A stretch of 37,500 bases of DNA from Anaeromyces robustus (Eukaryota; Neocallimastigomycota; Neocallimastigomycetes; Neocallimastigales; Neocallimastigaceae): the NCBI GenBank assembly GCA_002104895.1, contig MCFG01000008.1, positions 10,001 through 47,500 of the forward strand. Direction: 5' to 3'. The position numbers and the translations under genes were made by a program. How positions within the stretch are numbered: the first letter of the stretch is position 1; each line of letters opens with the position of its first letter. Of this stretch, positions 20,386-30,662 are shown piece by piece. The notes under the pieces were generated by a model that searched no databases, was not told where the DNA came from, and was given only the letters and a program-made list of their open reading frames with translations.

Positions 20386-22629
20386 ATGAATGAATTAGAA
20401 ATTTTAGATGAACAAAGAAATATAATAAAACAAATTATTTCCAGTAATAATATAGAAGAATTAAAACTATATATTGAAAATGAACATATTATATTAAAAG
20501 AATTAAATGAAGAAGATTTTGATATTTTAATTTATGCTATTGAAAATTGTGCTTCTATTGATATTATAAGTTATATTATTCACCATTGTCAATATAAAAC
20601 TTTAAATTATCATATTATTGAAGATAATAAAATTAAATCACCTTTATTTTTAGCTATTGGAAATAATAAATTTGATATTGCAAACTTATTATTAGAAAAT
20701 AAAGCAGATATTAATTATTTTAATGGTGATATTGTTAATTTTTTATGCTATCTTAATTTACTTCAAACTAAAAATTTAAAATATATTTTAAAACATGGAC
20801 TAAATATAAAGGCAATAGCACCAAATTTTTTATTTGAATTAATTGATAATTTTCAAAATTCACTTTTAGAAATTATTTTTCATTACTATATTTTTAATAA
20901 TGATTTTATTTTAAAGTTTCTTGAAATTTATAAAAATAAAGAAAATCTTTCTTCTCATCAATTAAATTCTATTATTAAAATGGAAAAAAATAAAATTTTA
21001 ATTAATGAAGAAATGTATGAAAAGTCTAATAATGAAAAAAACTATCATGCTTTAAAAATTCTATTTAATCATGATGGTAGTGATCCTGATCTTATTTTTT
21101 ATAAAATTAACGTATATGAGTTATTGGAAAAGGCAGTAGAAATGAATGATTATTGTTATATTAAAAATATTTTAAGTTATAAAACTTTTGATTTTAAATC
21201 TTTTAATTCTGAAAAAATTTTAATGGAAGCTAATGCTAATAAAAATAATAATATATTAAAATTACTTATAAATTCTTCTTTAAAATCTTTACCTACTTTT
21301 TCATCATTAACATTAACATCATCAGCATCAATATTAACATCATCATCAAAACCATCATCAAGATCATCATCAATAACATTATTTGAATCATCACTCTCAT
21401 CATTGCCATCGTCATCGTCATCGTCATCATCATCAACATCTTCTTCAAAAAATAATAATTTAATAAAATATACCAATAATCTACCTTCATTTTCTTATGA
21501 TATTTCATATTTTAATTTAATATTGAATTTTGCTATAAGAATTGAAAATTTAGAAATAATAAAATATTTAATTGAAAGTGATGAATTTAAATCTATTATT
21601 GATATTAATGTCAAAGATATTTATGGTGAATATCCAATAATTACAGCATTTTATACTTATAATATAGATATTATAAATTATTTATTAGATCATGGAGCTA
21701 GTGGTGATGTTAAAAACACAAATGGTAGTTCATTATTATCATTAGCTATTCATAAGAATCAATATTCTATTATTAAATGTTTATTAAGGAAACCTATAAA
21801 TATTAATGTAAAAGATGCTAGTGATAATTATCCACTTATGAAAGCTATTAGTCAAAATGCTATGGATATTGTTATGGTTTTAGCAAATTATGGTAGAAAA
21901 CATAATATTGATATGAATATAAAAAATATGAATGGTGATACACCATTAACTCTTTCTTATCGACTGAACTATCAAAATATTTTTAGATATTTAGTAAGTT
22001 ATTTAGATATCAATCAAAAGGATTCTGATGGTAATAATGTTTTATATTATGCAATTGATCAAGAGGATACAGAAACTATCAATTATTTAATTAATCATAA
22101 AATTGATGTTAATTCTAAAAATAATTTAGATATTTCATGTCTTGATTATGCTATTTCTAAAGGTAGTTCTATTTTAAATATTTTATTAAAAAATAAACAT
22201 GATAATATAATATATAATATTCCTAATTCACAAGGTGAAATTCCTTTGATTACAATAATAAAAACTAAAAATTTTACTTCAGAAGAAAAAGAAGATATTA
22301 TTAATTGTCTTTTAGAAAAGGGCTCTAACGTTAATTATATTGATAAGCATGGTAATTCACCACTTATATATGCTATTCAAAAAAAATCATTATCTATCGT
22401 TAAATTATTAATTAAAAATGGAGCTAATATAAATTATTTAAATAAAAGTAATCATAAAACTATTCTTAAATATGCCGTTGATATGGGTCAAGTTGATATT
22501 GTAAAATATTTAGCAGGAAAAAATGCCGATTTCTATTTTAAAAATTCAAAAGAAAAATTACCTTTAGGGAAAGATATTAGTGAAAGTAATAAAGTTAATT
22601 TTGATATGTTTGAATATTTAATGTATTAA
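20386..22629 (+). CDS. Ankyrin-repeat protein A (747 residues)
   Basis: Single-exon gene; product probably a protein-binding scaffold, partner unknown. Residues about 1-300 form an N-terminal domain shared with the other three ankyrin genes here: an early ankyrin-like pair (FDILIYAIE, then PLFLAIGNNKFDIANLLLENKADINY), later a segment with EEMYEKS and ILFNHDGSDPD. A Ser-rich insert follows at about 301-357. From about 365 to 725 come ankyrin repeats with the usual GxxPLxxAxxxxxxxIVxxLLxxGAxxN pattern, including NTNGSSLLSLAIHKN and DKHGNSPLIYAIQKKS. The protein ends abruptly after MFEYLMY, in a repeat that in paralogue C is followed by roughly 100 more residues, so it is C-terminally short. No signal peptide or membrane span was seen. 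ATG 20386 is the first in frame and matches the start of the shared domain. Confidence 0.85.
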   Translation: MNELEILDEQRNIIKQIISSNNIEELKLYIENEHIILKELNEEDFDILIYAIENCASIDIISYIIHHCQYKTLNYHIIEDNKIKSPLFLAIGNNKFDIANLLLENKADINYFNGDIVNFLCYLNLLQTKNLKYILKHGLNIKAIAPNFLFELIDNFQNSLLEIIFHYYIFNNDFILKFLEIYKNKENLSSHQLNSIIKMEKNKILINEEMYEKSNNEKNYHALKILFNHDGSDPDLIFYKINVYELLEKAVEMNDYCYIKNILSYKTFDFKSFNSEKILMEANANKNNNILKLLINSSLKSLPTFSSLTLTSSASILTSSSKPSSRSSSITLFESSLSSLPSSSSSSSSSTSSSKNNNLIKYTNNLPSFSYDISYFNLILNFAIRIENLEIIKYLIESDEFKSIIDINVKDIYGEYPIITAFYTYNIDIINYLLDHGASGDVKNTNGSSLLSLAIHKNQYSIIKCLLRKPININVKDASDNYPLMKAISQNAMDIVMVLANYGRKHNIDMNIKNMNGDTPLTLSYRLNYQNIFRYLVSYLDINQKDSDGNNVLYYAIDQEDTETINYLINHKIDVNSKNNLDISCLDYAISKGSSILNILLKNKHDNIIYNIPNSQGEIPLITIIKTKNFTSEEKEDIINCLLEKGSNVNYIDKHGNSPLIYAIQKKSLSIVKLLIKNGANINYLNKSNHKTILKYAVDMGQVDIVKYLAGKNADFYFKNSKEKLPLGKDISESNKVNFDMFEYLMY

Positions 22630-23358
22630 AAATTAAAGTTAGCATTTATTATATATCTAAAATTATATATATATTTAATATTTATTCTATCATAATTATT
22701 AATCATAATATATTGAAGTAAGATATATATATATATATATCTTTTTAAATTTATTTCAAATATAAATATATAAATATAAAATTGAAATATACAAAAAATA
22801 TTATATTTAACCATGTAATATAATAAAATAATATATATTTTTATATAGAAAATAATATTATAAATATTTAAAAACCAATAATTTAAATTATTTAATTAGT
22901 AAAATTATTTATTTGGTTTTTAATAAGTTTATACCATTACAAACATATATAACATATTTTTATTAATAATATTAATTTATAAACAATTATGATAATTTAG
23001 TATGTTTTATTTAATTATCCTATTTTATTACAATTTATTTAATTATTTTATTTAATTACAATTATAATTTTTTCATAATGATACATTAAAATTTATATAT
23101 AATTATTATTTATAAGCAATATTTTAACCAACTCAAAACTAAAACTAATATATTTAATGAAAATAAAAACAAAAACAAGATAGAATATAATATATAATTT
23201 TTTTTTATTATTTATTTTTTATTTATTTATTTATTTAATATTTTTTTTATTTATTTTTCATTAATTTTATTTAATACATGTATAAATATTTTATAAAAAT
23301 CATATAATATATATATTTTAATGTAATATATTTTTAATATAATATTATTTATTTTAGA
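22630..23358. other. Convergent intergenic region
   Basis: It separates the 3' ends of ankyrin gene A (plus) and the macrodomain gene (minus). It is A/T only with no coding potential. Both transcripts must end here, but no specific polyadenylation signal can be singled out in such sequence. Confidence 0.7.
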
Positions 23359-24180
23359 TTATAAATTACTTTGAATATAATCTTCATAAATATATTTATC
23401 TTTATCTAAGTATACATTGAATATTATTTTATCAAAAATAGGTCCATTTTCATTTAAAAATTTAATAACAGTTTTTATTGCTATTTCACAAGCTAAATCT
23501 TGTGGGAACCTAAATAAACCAGTTGATATACATGGGAAAGCAATACTTTTAAGATTATTTTCTTTTGCTAGTTTTAAACAATTAGTATAACAATTAATAA
23601 GATCTTCAATTTTTGATTTTGTTACAGTATCTTGAATAATGGGTCCAACCGTATGTATAACATTTTTTGCTGGTAAATTTTGTCCACTTGTTATTATTGC
23701 TTTACCTGTTTCTAAATAATAATTAATAGTTTTCATGGCCTCATTACATTCAAGTCTTAAAGCTACTCCAGCATAAGTATGAATTAAATTATCTATACAA
23801 ATATGGGTTGGACAAAAACAACCTAAACCTTGAGAATTAGCAGCATTAACAATAGCATCTACTTTAAGAGTAGTTATGTCACCTTGCCATAATGATAATA
23901 TATTTAAATATTTTTGTGTTTTTAAATTTGTGTATTTTTTAGAGAGAGGTATAATTTTATCTATAGTTTGTATATTTCTGTTTTTATTAAATTCTTGGAA
24001 GAATTGTTTTTCTTTTTTTAAATATTCATTCGATACTTTTTCAGGCTTTCTAATATTACAGAGACTTTTATAAATATCGAATTTATTTTTAAAATTTAAT
24101 TGATTAATATTTATTTCTTCTGAAATTTCACTTGATAAATAATTAATCAAAAAATCAATTTGTAAATTTAAATTTTCCAT
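23359..24180 (-). CDS. Zinc-type macrodomain protein, likely protein ADP-ribose hydrolase
   Basis: A 273-residue intronless gene. The N-terminal ~90 residues are helical-looking, an extension typical of zinc-containing macrodomains. The macrodomain follows: WQGDIT (98-103), VNAANS (111-116), then GCFCPTHICIDNLIH (120-134), whose Cys/His cluster is the zinc-binding signature of this subfamily, then AGVALRLEC, HTVGPI (176-181) and the substrate loop ISTGLFRFP (218-226). Characterised members from Staphylococcus and Streptococcus remove ADP-ribose that class M sirtuins place on proteins. The divergent neighbour at 24982 is such a sirtuin, so a paired writer and eraser is a strong contextual inference. 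The length matches bacterial members. Lack of introns and the mainly bacterial family suggest horizontal acquisition; inference. The start is the first ATG and gives the expected N-terminal length. Confidence 0.92.
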   Translation of the reverse strand: MENLNLQIDFLINYLSSEISEEININQLNFKNKFDIYKSLCNIRKPEKVSNEYLKKEKQFFQEFNKNRNIQTIDKIIPLSKKYTNLKTQKYLNILSLWQGDITTLKVDAIVNAANSQGLGCFCPTHICIDNLIHTYAGVALRLECNEAMKTINYYLETGKAIITSGQNLPAKNVIHTVGPIIQDTVTKSKIEDLINCYTNCLKLAKENNLKSIAFPCISTGLFRFPQDLACEIAIKTVIKFLNENGPIFDKIIFNVYLDKDKYIYEDYIQSNL

Positions 24181-24350
24181 TTTTTATTTAAATTTTTGTT
24201 GTTAACACTTTTTTTTTATATTTTAAATAATGAGTATTAATTTTAAATAAAATTAAAATAAAAAATATCAAAGAAATTTGTGAAATTCTGACTGTTTAAA
24301 TATGTTTGAAACATATATATATTAGTCATTTTTTTTTTAATCAATAGTAA

Positions 24351-24393
<43 letters not shown>

Positions 24394-24499
24394 ATATTAT
24401 AATATAATATAATATAATAATAAATAAATAAGATAATAAATAAATAAATAATATATAATAAATAATATATACAATATATATATTCATTTTATATTAACA

Positions 24500-24565
24500 A
24501 ATAAAAAATTTAATTAATGTATTTGTCAAAAAATACATAAAAGTGGAAAAATGATCCAAAAATAA
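24500..24565. repeat. Direct repeat copy 1 in the divergent promoter
   Basis: It shares the ordered words TTAATTAAT, ATTTGTCAAAA, TACAT, AAAAGTGGAAAA and ATCCAAAAATA with copy 2 about 175 bp downstream. Spacing differences are only a few bases. The G/C positions of GTCAAAA, AGTGG and ATCC are conserved, which A/T background cannot explain. Confidence 0.8.
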
Positions 24566-24627
24566 TAAAAAATGAATAATTAAATACATAATTTAATTAA
24601 TTATTTATTATTATTTTAATATTTAAT

Positions 24628-24669
24628 ATATAAATTTTAATATAAATAGATTTATATTAAAATTTATAT
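24628..24669. repeat. Perfect inverted repeat, 20 bp arms with 2 bp centre
   Basis: The left arm at 24628-24647 is the exact reverse complement of the right arm at 24650-24669, with AG between. All arm bases are A or T. It sits between the two direct-repeat copies, roughly midway between the divergent genes, and could be a dimeric protein-binding site or a cruciform-prone element; inference. Confidence 0.85.
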
Positions 24670-24670
24670 C

Positions 24671-24740
24671 AAAAAATAAAAATTTTAATTAATATATTTG
24701 TCAAAATACATATAAAAGTGGAAAATAAATCCAAAAATAT
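24671..24740. repeat. Direct repeat copy 2 in the divergent promoter
   Basis: Diverged copy of the element at 24500-24565. It keeps ATTTGTCAAAA, TACAT, AAAAGTGGAAAA and ATCCAAAAATA in the same order and orientation, and lies 242 bp upstream of the sirtuin start codon. Confidence 0.8.
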
Positions 24741-24981
24741 AATTATTTTTACAAATTTAATATAATATTAATGTTTACAATATTATATTGTATTATTTAA
24801 AAATTATTAATTAATTATTATGTTTAACTTAAGTATACAAGTTTAAAAAAGTATAAATATGGGTAAATTTTTTTTTTTTTTTTTTTATTTTTTAATCTAA
24901 ATATTTTTAATATATTTTATCATAATTTTATAATATAATTAACAATCAAATAAAAAAAATTTTTTTCTTATACAGTTAAAA

Positions 24982-25887
24982 ATGGAGGATCAACTCAGTA
25001 GAAAAATTGAATCATTGAAAAAATTAATATCCGATTGTGACTGCGTCTTAATAGGTGCCGGTGCTGGTTTATCTGTAGCAGCTGGACTTGATAACAAAGG
25101 ATTAAAATTTGAAGAAGTTATGAAAGATTTTATAGATGAATATGGGTTTACTGATTTTTATTCTGGAGGGTTTTATCCATTTAGAACCGAAGAAGAAAAA
25201 TGGGCTTATTTTGCTAGATATTTTGTTACTTATTTGGATTCAAAATCCACTGAATTATATGAAAATATTTTTAAATTAGTTAAAAATAAAGAATATTTTA
25301 TTATTACAACAAATGTTGATGGTCATTTTGAAAAATCAGGATTTGATAAAAGTAAAATATTTGCTACTCAAGGAGATTTTATACATTTACAATGTGCTAA
25401 AGCATGTCATGATAAGCTTTATAATTCAGAAGAATTATTCAGAGAAATGGTAGAAAAAACAAAGGATAGAAAAATACCAACTGAATTATTACCCAAATGT
25501 CCTGTATGTGGTGGCCCTATGAAATATTATTTACGCGATGATGAATATTTTATTGAAGATGATTATTGGCATCAACAGTGTGAAGCATATTCAGATTTTA
25601 TAAAAAAAAATGAAGATAAAAAAGTTTTACTTCTTGAATTTGGTGTAGGTTTTAATACTCCTACTATAATTCGCTTACCATTTGAAAGAAGAACTACTGA
25701 AAATAAAAATTGGAATTTAGTAAGATTTAATAAAGATTACTCTGGAATAACTATAGAAAGTGGCCATTATTTAAAAATAATAAATGACTGGGATGTAATA
25801 AAAACTTTAAAACATAGAAATAATTTCCAAGATCGTTTTATTCCATTTTCAGAAGATGTTAATGAAATAATAAAAGAATTATTATAA
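24982..25887 (+). CDS. Class M sirtuin (SirTM family), likely protein ADP-ribosyltransferase
   Basis: A 301-residue intronless sirtuin. The NAD-binding GAGAGLS motif is at 25-31. Where classical sirtuins have TQNID and a catalytic His, this protein has TTNVD (Asn111, Asp113) and ATQGD with Gln130 in the His position. That Asn/Asp/Gln set and its spacing match class M sirtuins, which transfer ADP-ribose to proteins rather than deacetylate. A zinc site is present: Cys138, Cys142 and the CPVC pair Cys173/Cys176. LLLEFGVGFNTPTIIRLPFE near 217-235 is also typical of the class. In Gram-positive bacteria these enzymes are encoded beside a zinc macrodomain and lipoate-transfer genes and modify a lipoylated GcvH-like protein. 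Here only the macrodomain is adjacent, head to head. Target and compartment are unknown; no clear organelle-targeting peptide was seen. The start fits the family's usual N-terminus. Confidence 0.93.
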   Translation: MEDQLSRKIESLKKLISDCDCVLIGAGAGLSVAAGLDNKGLKFEEVMKDFIDEYGFTDFYSGGFYPFRTEEEKWAYFARYFVTYLDSKSTELYENIFKLVKNKEYFIITTNVDGHFEKSGFDKSKIFATQGDFIHLQCAKACHDKLYNSEELFREMVEKTKDRKIPTELLPKCPVCGGPMKYYLRDDEYFIEDDYWHQQCEAYSDFIKKNEDKKVLLLEFGVGFNTPTIIRLPFERRTTENKNWNLVRFNKDYSGITIESGHYLKIINDWDVIKTLKHRNNFQDRFIPFSEDVNEIIKELL

Positions 25888-27347
<1,460 letters not shown>

Positions 27348-29740
27348 TTATGTTTTATTACGCTTTTTTATTAAATTATGGATTGTATTATAAGATTTAT
27401 GCCAACCAAATTCATAGAAATATTTATAATTGAGTTGTTCTATTGTTTCCCCTTGTTTATTTTTATTATATATATCAGCTCCATTTTCAATTAAATATTT
27501 TACTATATCTGGTTGTCTATTTTTAAAGGCATATACTAAAGGTGTATTTTCATTTTCATCTTTAATATTTATATCTAAATGATTATTCACTAAAATAATT
27601 AATAAATCTAATCTTTCTTCTGATATAATTTCATTAATAACTTGACTATTAAAATTATTAATATCATATTTTACTAAATATTCAAATATATCTAATTTTC
27701 CCTTTTGAGAGGCCATTTTTATAGCTGAATCTCCTTCAGAATTCTTAAAATTAATATCTGCACCATATTCAATTAAAATATGAATAATTTCCATTTCTTC
27801 TAATTCAATAGCATACATTAATATAGATTGATTTCTACTTTTAATAATATAATTTAAATTTGCTTCATTTTTAATTAATAAATTAACAATAGATAATGAT
27901 TTTTTTTGTATAGCATATACTAATGGTGAATTTCCAAGATTATCTATAAAATTTACATCAGATCCCTTTTTAATAAGGCAATCAATAATATCTTCCTTTT
28001 CTTCATCTGTATAAGTATTAATTTTAATTAATGTAATCAATGGTGTTTCACCTTGTAAATTTGGTATATTTAATAATATATTATTATTATAACTAAGTAA
28101 AAGACTTAAAAATGTATAACCTTCCGATATAAAAAGATCTAAGTTTGATATACCTAATTTATTTTTACAATTAACATCAACACCATTATTAACTAAATAT
28201 TCTATGGTTTCCATATCTCCTTTTAAAATAGCATAATATAATATATTATTACCACTTGAATCTATTGTATTAATATCTAAATATTTTATTAAAAATTTGA
28301 AAATACTTGATATTCTAAGCGATAAGCTAATGTTAATGGAGTATTCCCATTTCTATCAATAGTGTTCATATTGATATTATGTTCAAGTCCATATCTAACC
28401 AATAATATGACAATATTAATATTGTTATTATTAATTGCTTTCATTAAGGAATCAGACCCAAAAATGAATTCTTCTTTTATTGTTTTTACATTTTCATTTA
28501 ACATTTTTTTAATGTATTCTTTACCATCATTTTTATCAATAGATAATGATATTAATGAATTTCCATTACAATTTTTTGTATTACAATCAGCACCTTTTTC
28601 TATTAAATATTCAAATATATTTAAGTCATCAGTATAAAAGGCTGTAATAATTGGATATTCATCATTAATATCTTTTGCATTAATATTTATATAGGATTTA
28701 AATTCAGTATCTTCAATAAAATATTTTATAAAAGATAAATTTCTAGTTTTTATTAACATATTTAACATAAAACTTAAATAGTGAATATTATATTTATTAT
28801 TACTTTTTGAATTTTTTTCAATTTTTTTATAATAACCATTATTTGTTGCTTTAAGTGAAGATTCCACGAATAATTTTATTATGTCCAAATTATTATATTG
28901 ACTCACTTCCAATAATATACTTTTTGCATTGATACTTTTAAAATTGAAAGGTTCATATTTCAAAACATTATTAACAAATTTATAGTCATTGATTTTTACA
29001 GCTTTTTCCAATATATCATATTCATTAATTCTACAAAATATTACATCCTGTTCACTACTATCATTATTAAACAATATTTTTATAATTTCATTTCTATTCA
29101 ATTCTACTGCATGTTGATACATTTCTTCAGTAATAATAAGTTTATTACGTTCATTTGTTATTAAATCATTGAATTGTTTTTTAGTTAGAGGTTCTTTATT
29201 TTTATATATTTTAAGAAGATTTAAAATAAAATCTTCATTGAAAATGTAATGTTTAAATATAATATTTAAAAAAGAAGCTTTTTTCTTCTCTATCATTGCC
29301 AAAAATATTTCTTCATTAATATATTCCTTATTAAATCCATTATTTAAGATATAATTTAAATTTTTTGGATTAAGTGAAAAAGTATTATATAAATAAATAA
29401 TAATATTTGGTGTAAAATAATTAATATCTGCATTTTTTTTTATTAAGAAATCTGCAATAATAAAATTATTTTTAGCTATTGCTGAATAAAGAGGAACTTT
29501 ATCCTTATCATTTTCTGTGACATAATAATTAAAAGTTTCATATTTACATTGATTAATAATAAATTTTATTATTTCAATAGAAGCCTTTTTTTCAATAGAA
29601 TATATTAATATATCAAAATTTTCATTATTAAAACTAATCAATGAAATATTATTTTCAGTAACATATTTTCTTAATAAAGATATGTTGTTTTTATTAATTA
29701 TTTTTAGTATATTATTTCTTTCTGTTATATCAAGGCTCAT
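27348..29740 (-). pseudogene. Ankyrin-repeat protein B, interrupted by a one-base frameshift
   Basis: Two overlapping-family ORFs form one gene. The upstream part (29740 to about 28307) encodes the shared N-terminal domain and the first main ankyrin repeats; the downstream part (about 28304-27348) continues the repeats in another frame to the stop. At 28309-28301 the coding strand reads CAA GT ATT TTC, where paralogues have CAA plus a full codon plus ATTTTC-type sequence, so one base is missing. As sequenced, the first frame stops about 20 bases later. A GT..AG intron does not repair it: the only nearby candidate is 30 nt long and leaves stops in the frame. The downstream frame keeps good ankyrin repeats (GNSPLVYAIQKKSLSIVNLLIKNEA, ENTPLVYAFKNRQPDIVKYLIENGAD), so the break is recent or a sequencing error. 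The insert after about residue 295 is short, with no homopolymer. Confidence 0.8.
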
Positions 29741-30662
29741 TATTATAAATAGAAAATATATATATTGAAAAAAGAAGAATTTAATATTTAATTATTATTA
29801 TTATTATTATAAGAATAATATATATGTATATATGTATATATATATAATATTTAGATTTTAAATTTCTAATTTCAATTTCAATTTTAAGATTATAATAAAA
29901 ATATTATTAAATAAATTATAAATCTGTTTATTATTATTATTATTGTTATAATTTATTTTTACTATTTATTTTTGAAATTACATTAAATTATTTTTATTAT
30001 AATCTTAGTATTTTAACATTATTCTTATTCTTATTTTTATTTTTAATATTATTATTATTATTATTATTATTATTAAAATTGAAATTTCAAATTATTTTTT
30101 ATTTTCATTTTTTTTAGATAAAAAAAAAATTCATTTCAATATTATTATGTTTAAAATTTATATTTTTATAATTGTAAATTTACAAATAAATAATAATAAT
30201 TTTTGAATATAATTTAATAAAGTTACACAAAGATAAAATTCTTATTTTGCTATTTATAAATATAATTATTTTTTTTTTAATATTAAAAAATTATATAAAA
30301 TTATTATATTCTTTTTATATAATTATTTTTATTTTTTCATTAAATTATTTAAAACTTTTTTATATACATTTTTTTTATATTTATTTACATAATTAATATT
30401 AGGATTAATAATTTAAAAATAATATATTTAGTAATTAAATATTGAAAATTGAAAGTTAACACATATCAAAAATTGAAAATAGTAAAATAAAAAAAAAAAA
30501 AAAGAAATAATAAATTAATAGATATTCTAAAAAAATATTGATATATTGATATATTTAATAATTATATTATTATAAAGGTTAAAAAAAAAAAAAAAAAAAA
30601 AAAAAGAATGGGTGAAAAATTATATTTATTATTATAAAATAATATTTTTTTTTTTAGTTTAT
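29741..30662. other. Intergenic A/T-rich DNA between tandem ankyrin genes
   Basis: Spacer between the 3' end of ankyrin gene C and the start of gene B, both on the minus strand. It has (ATT)n runs at about 29787-29810 and 30047-30075 and poly-A/T. No coding potential was seen; the promoter of gene B must be here. Confidence 0.75.

Larger units (their letters stand above)
24181..24981. promoter_or_regulatory. Shared divergent promoter region of the macrodomain/sirtuin pair
   Basis: 801 bp between the two start codons, so both promoters lie here. It contains an (AAAT)n run (about 24352-24394), two copies of a direct repeat of about 66-70 bp, and a palindrome between them. A T-rich tract ending in TATACAG at 24969-24975, just before the sirtuin ATG, could be a splice acceptor of a 5' leader intron; this is unproven. 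Confidence 0.6.

Noticed and set aside
21177-21508. Minus-strand Asp-rich and Met-rich ORFs
   Set aside because: Antisense shadows of the Ser-rich insert of ankyrin protein A.
28270-28310. A short intron that would repair ankyrin gene B
   Set aside because: The only GT..AG pair nearby is 30 nt long, a multiple of three, and leaves stop codons in the downstream frame.
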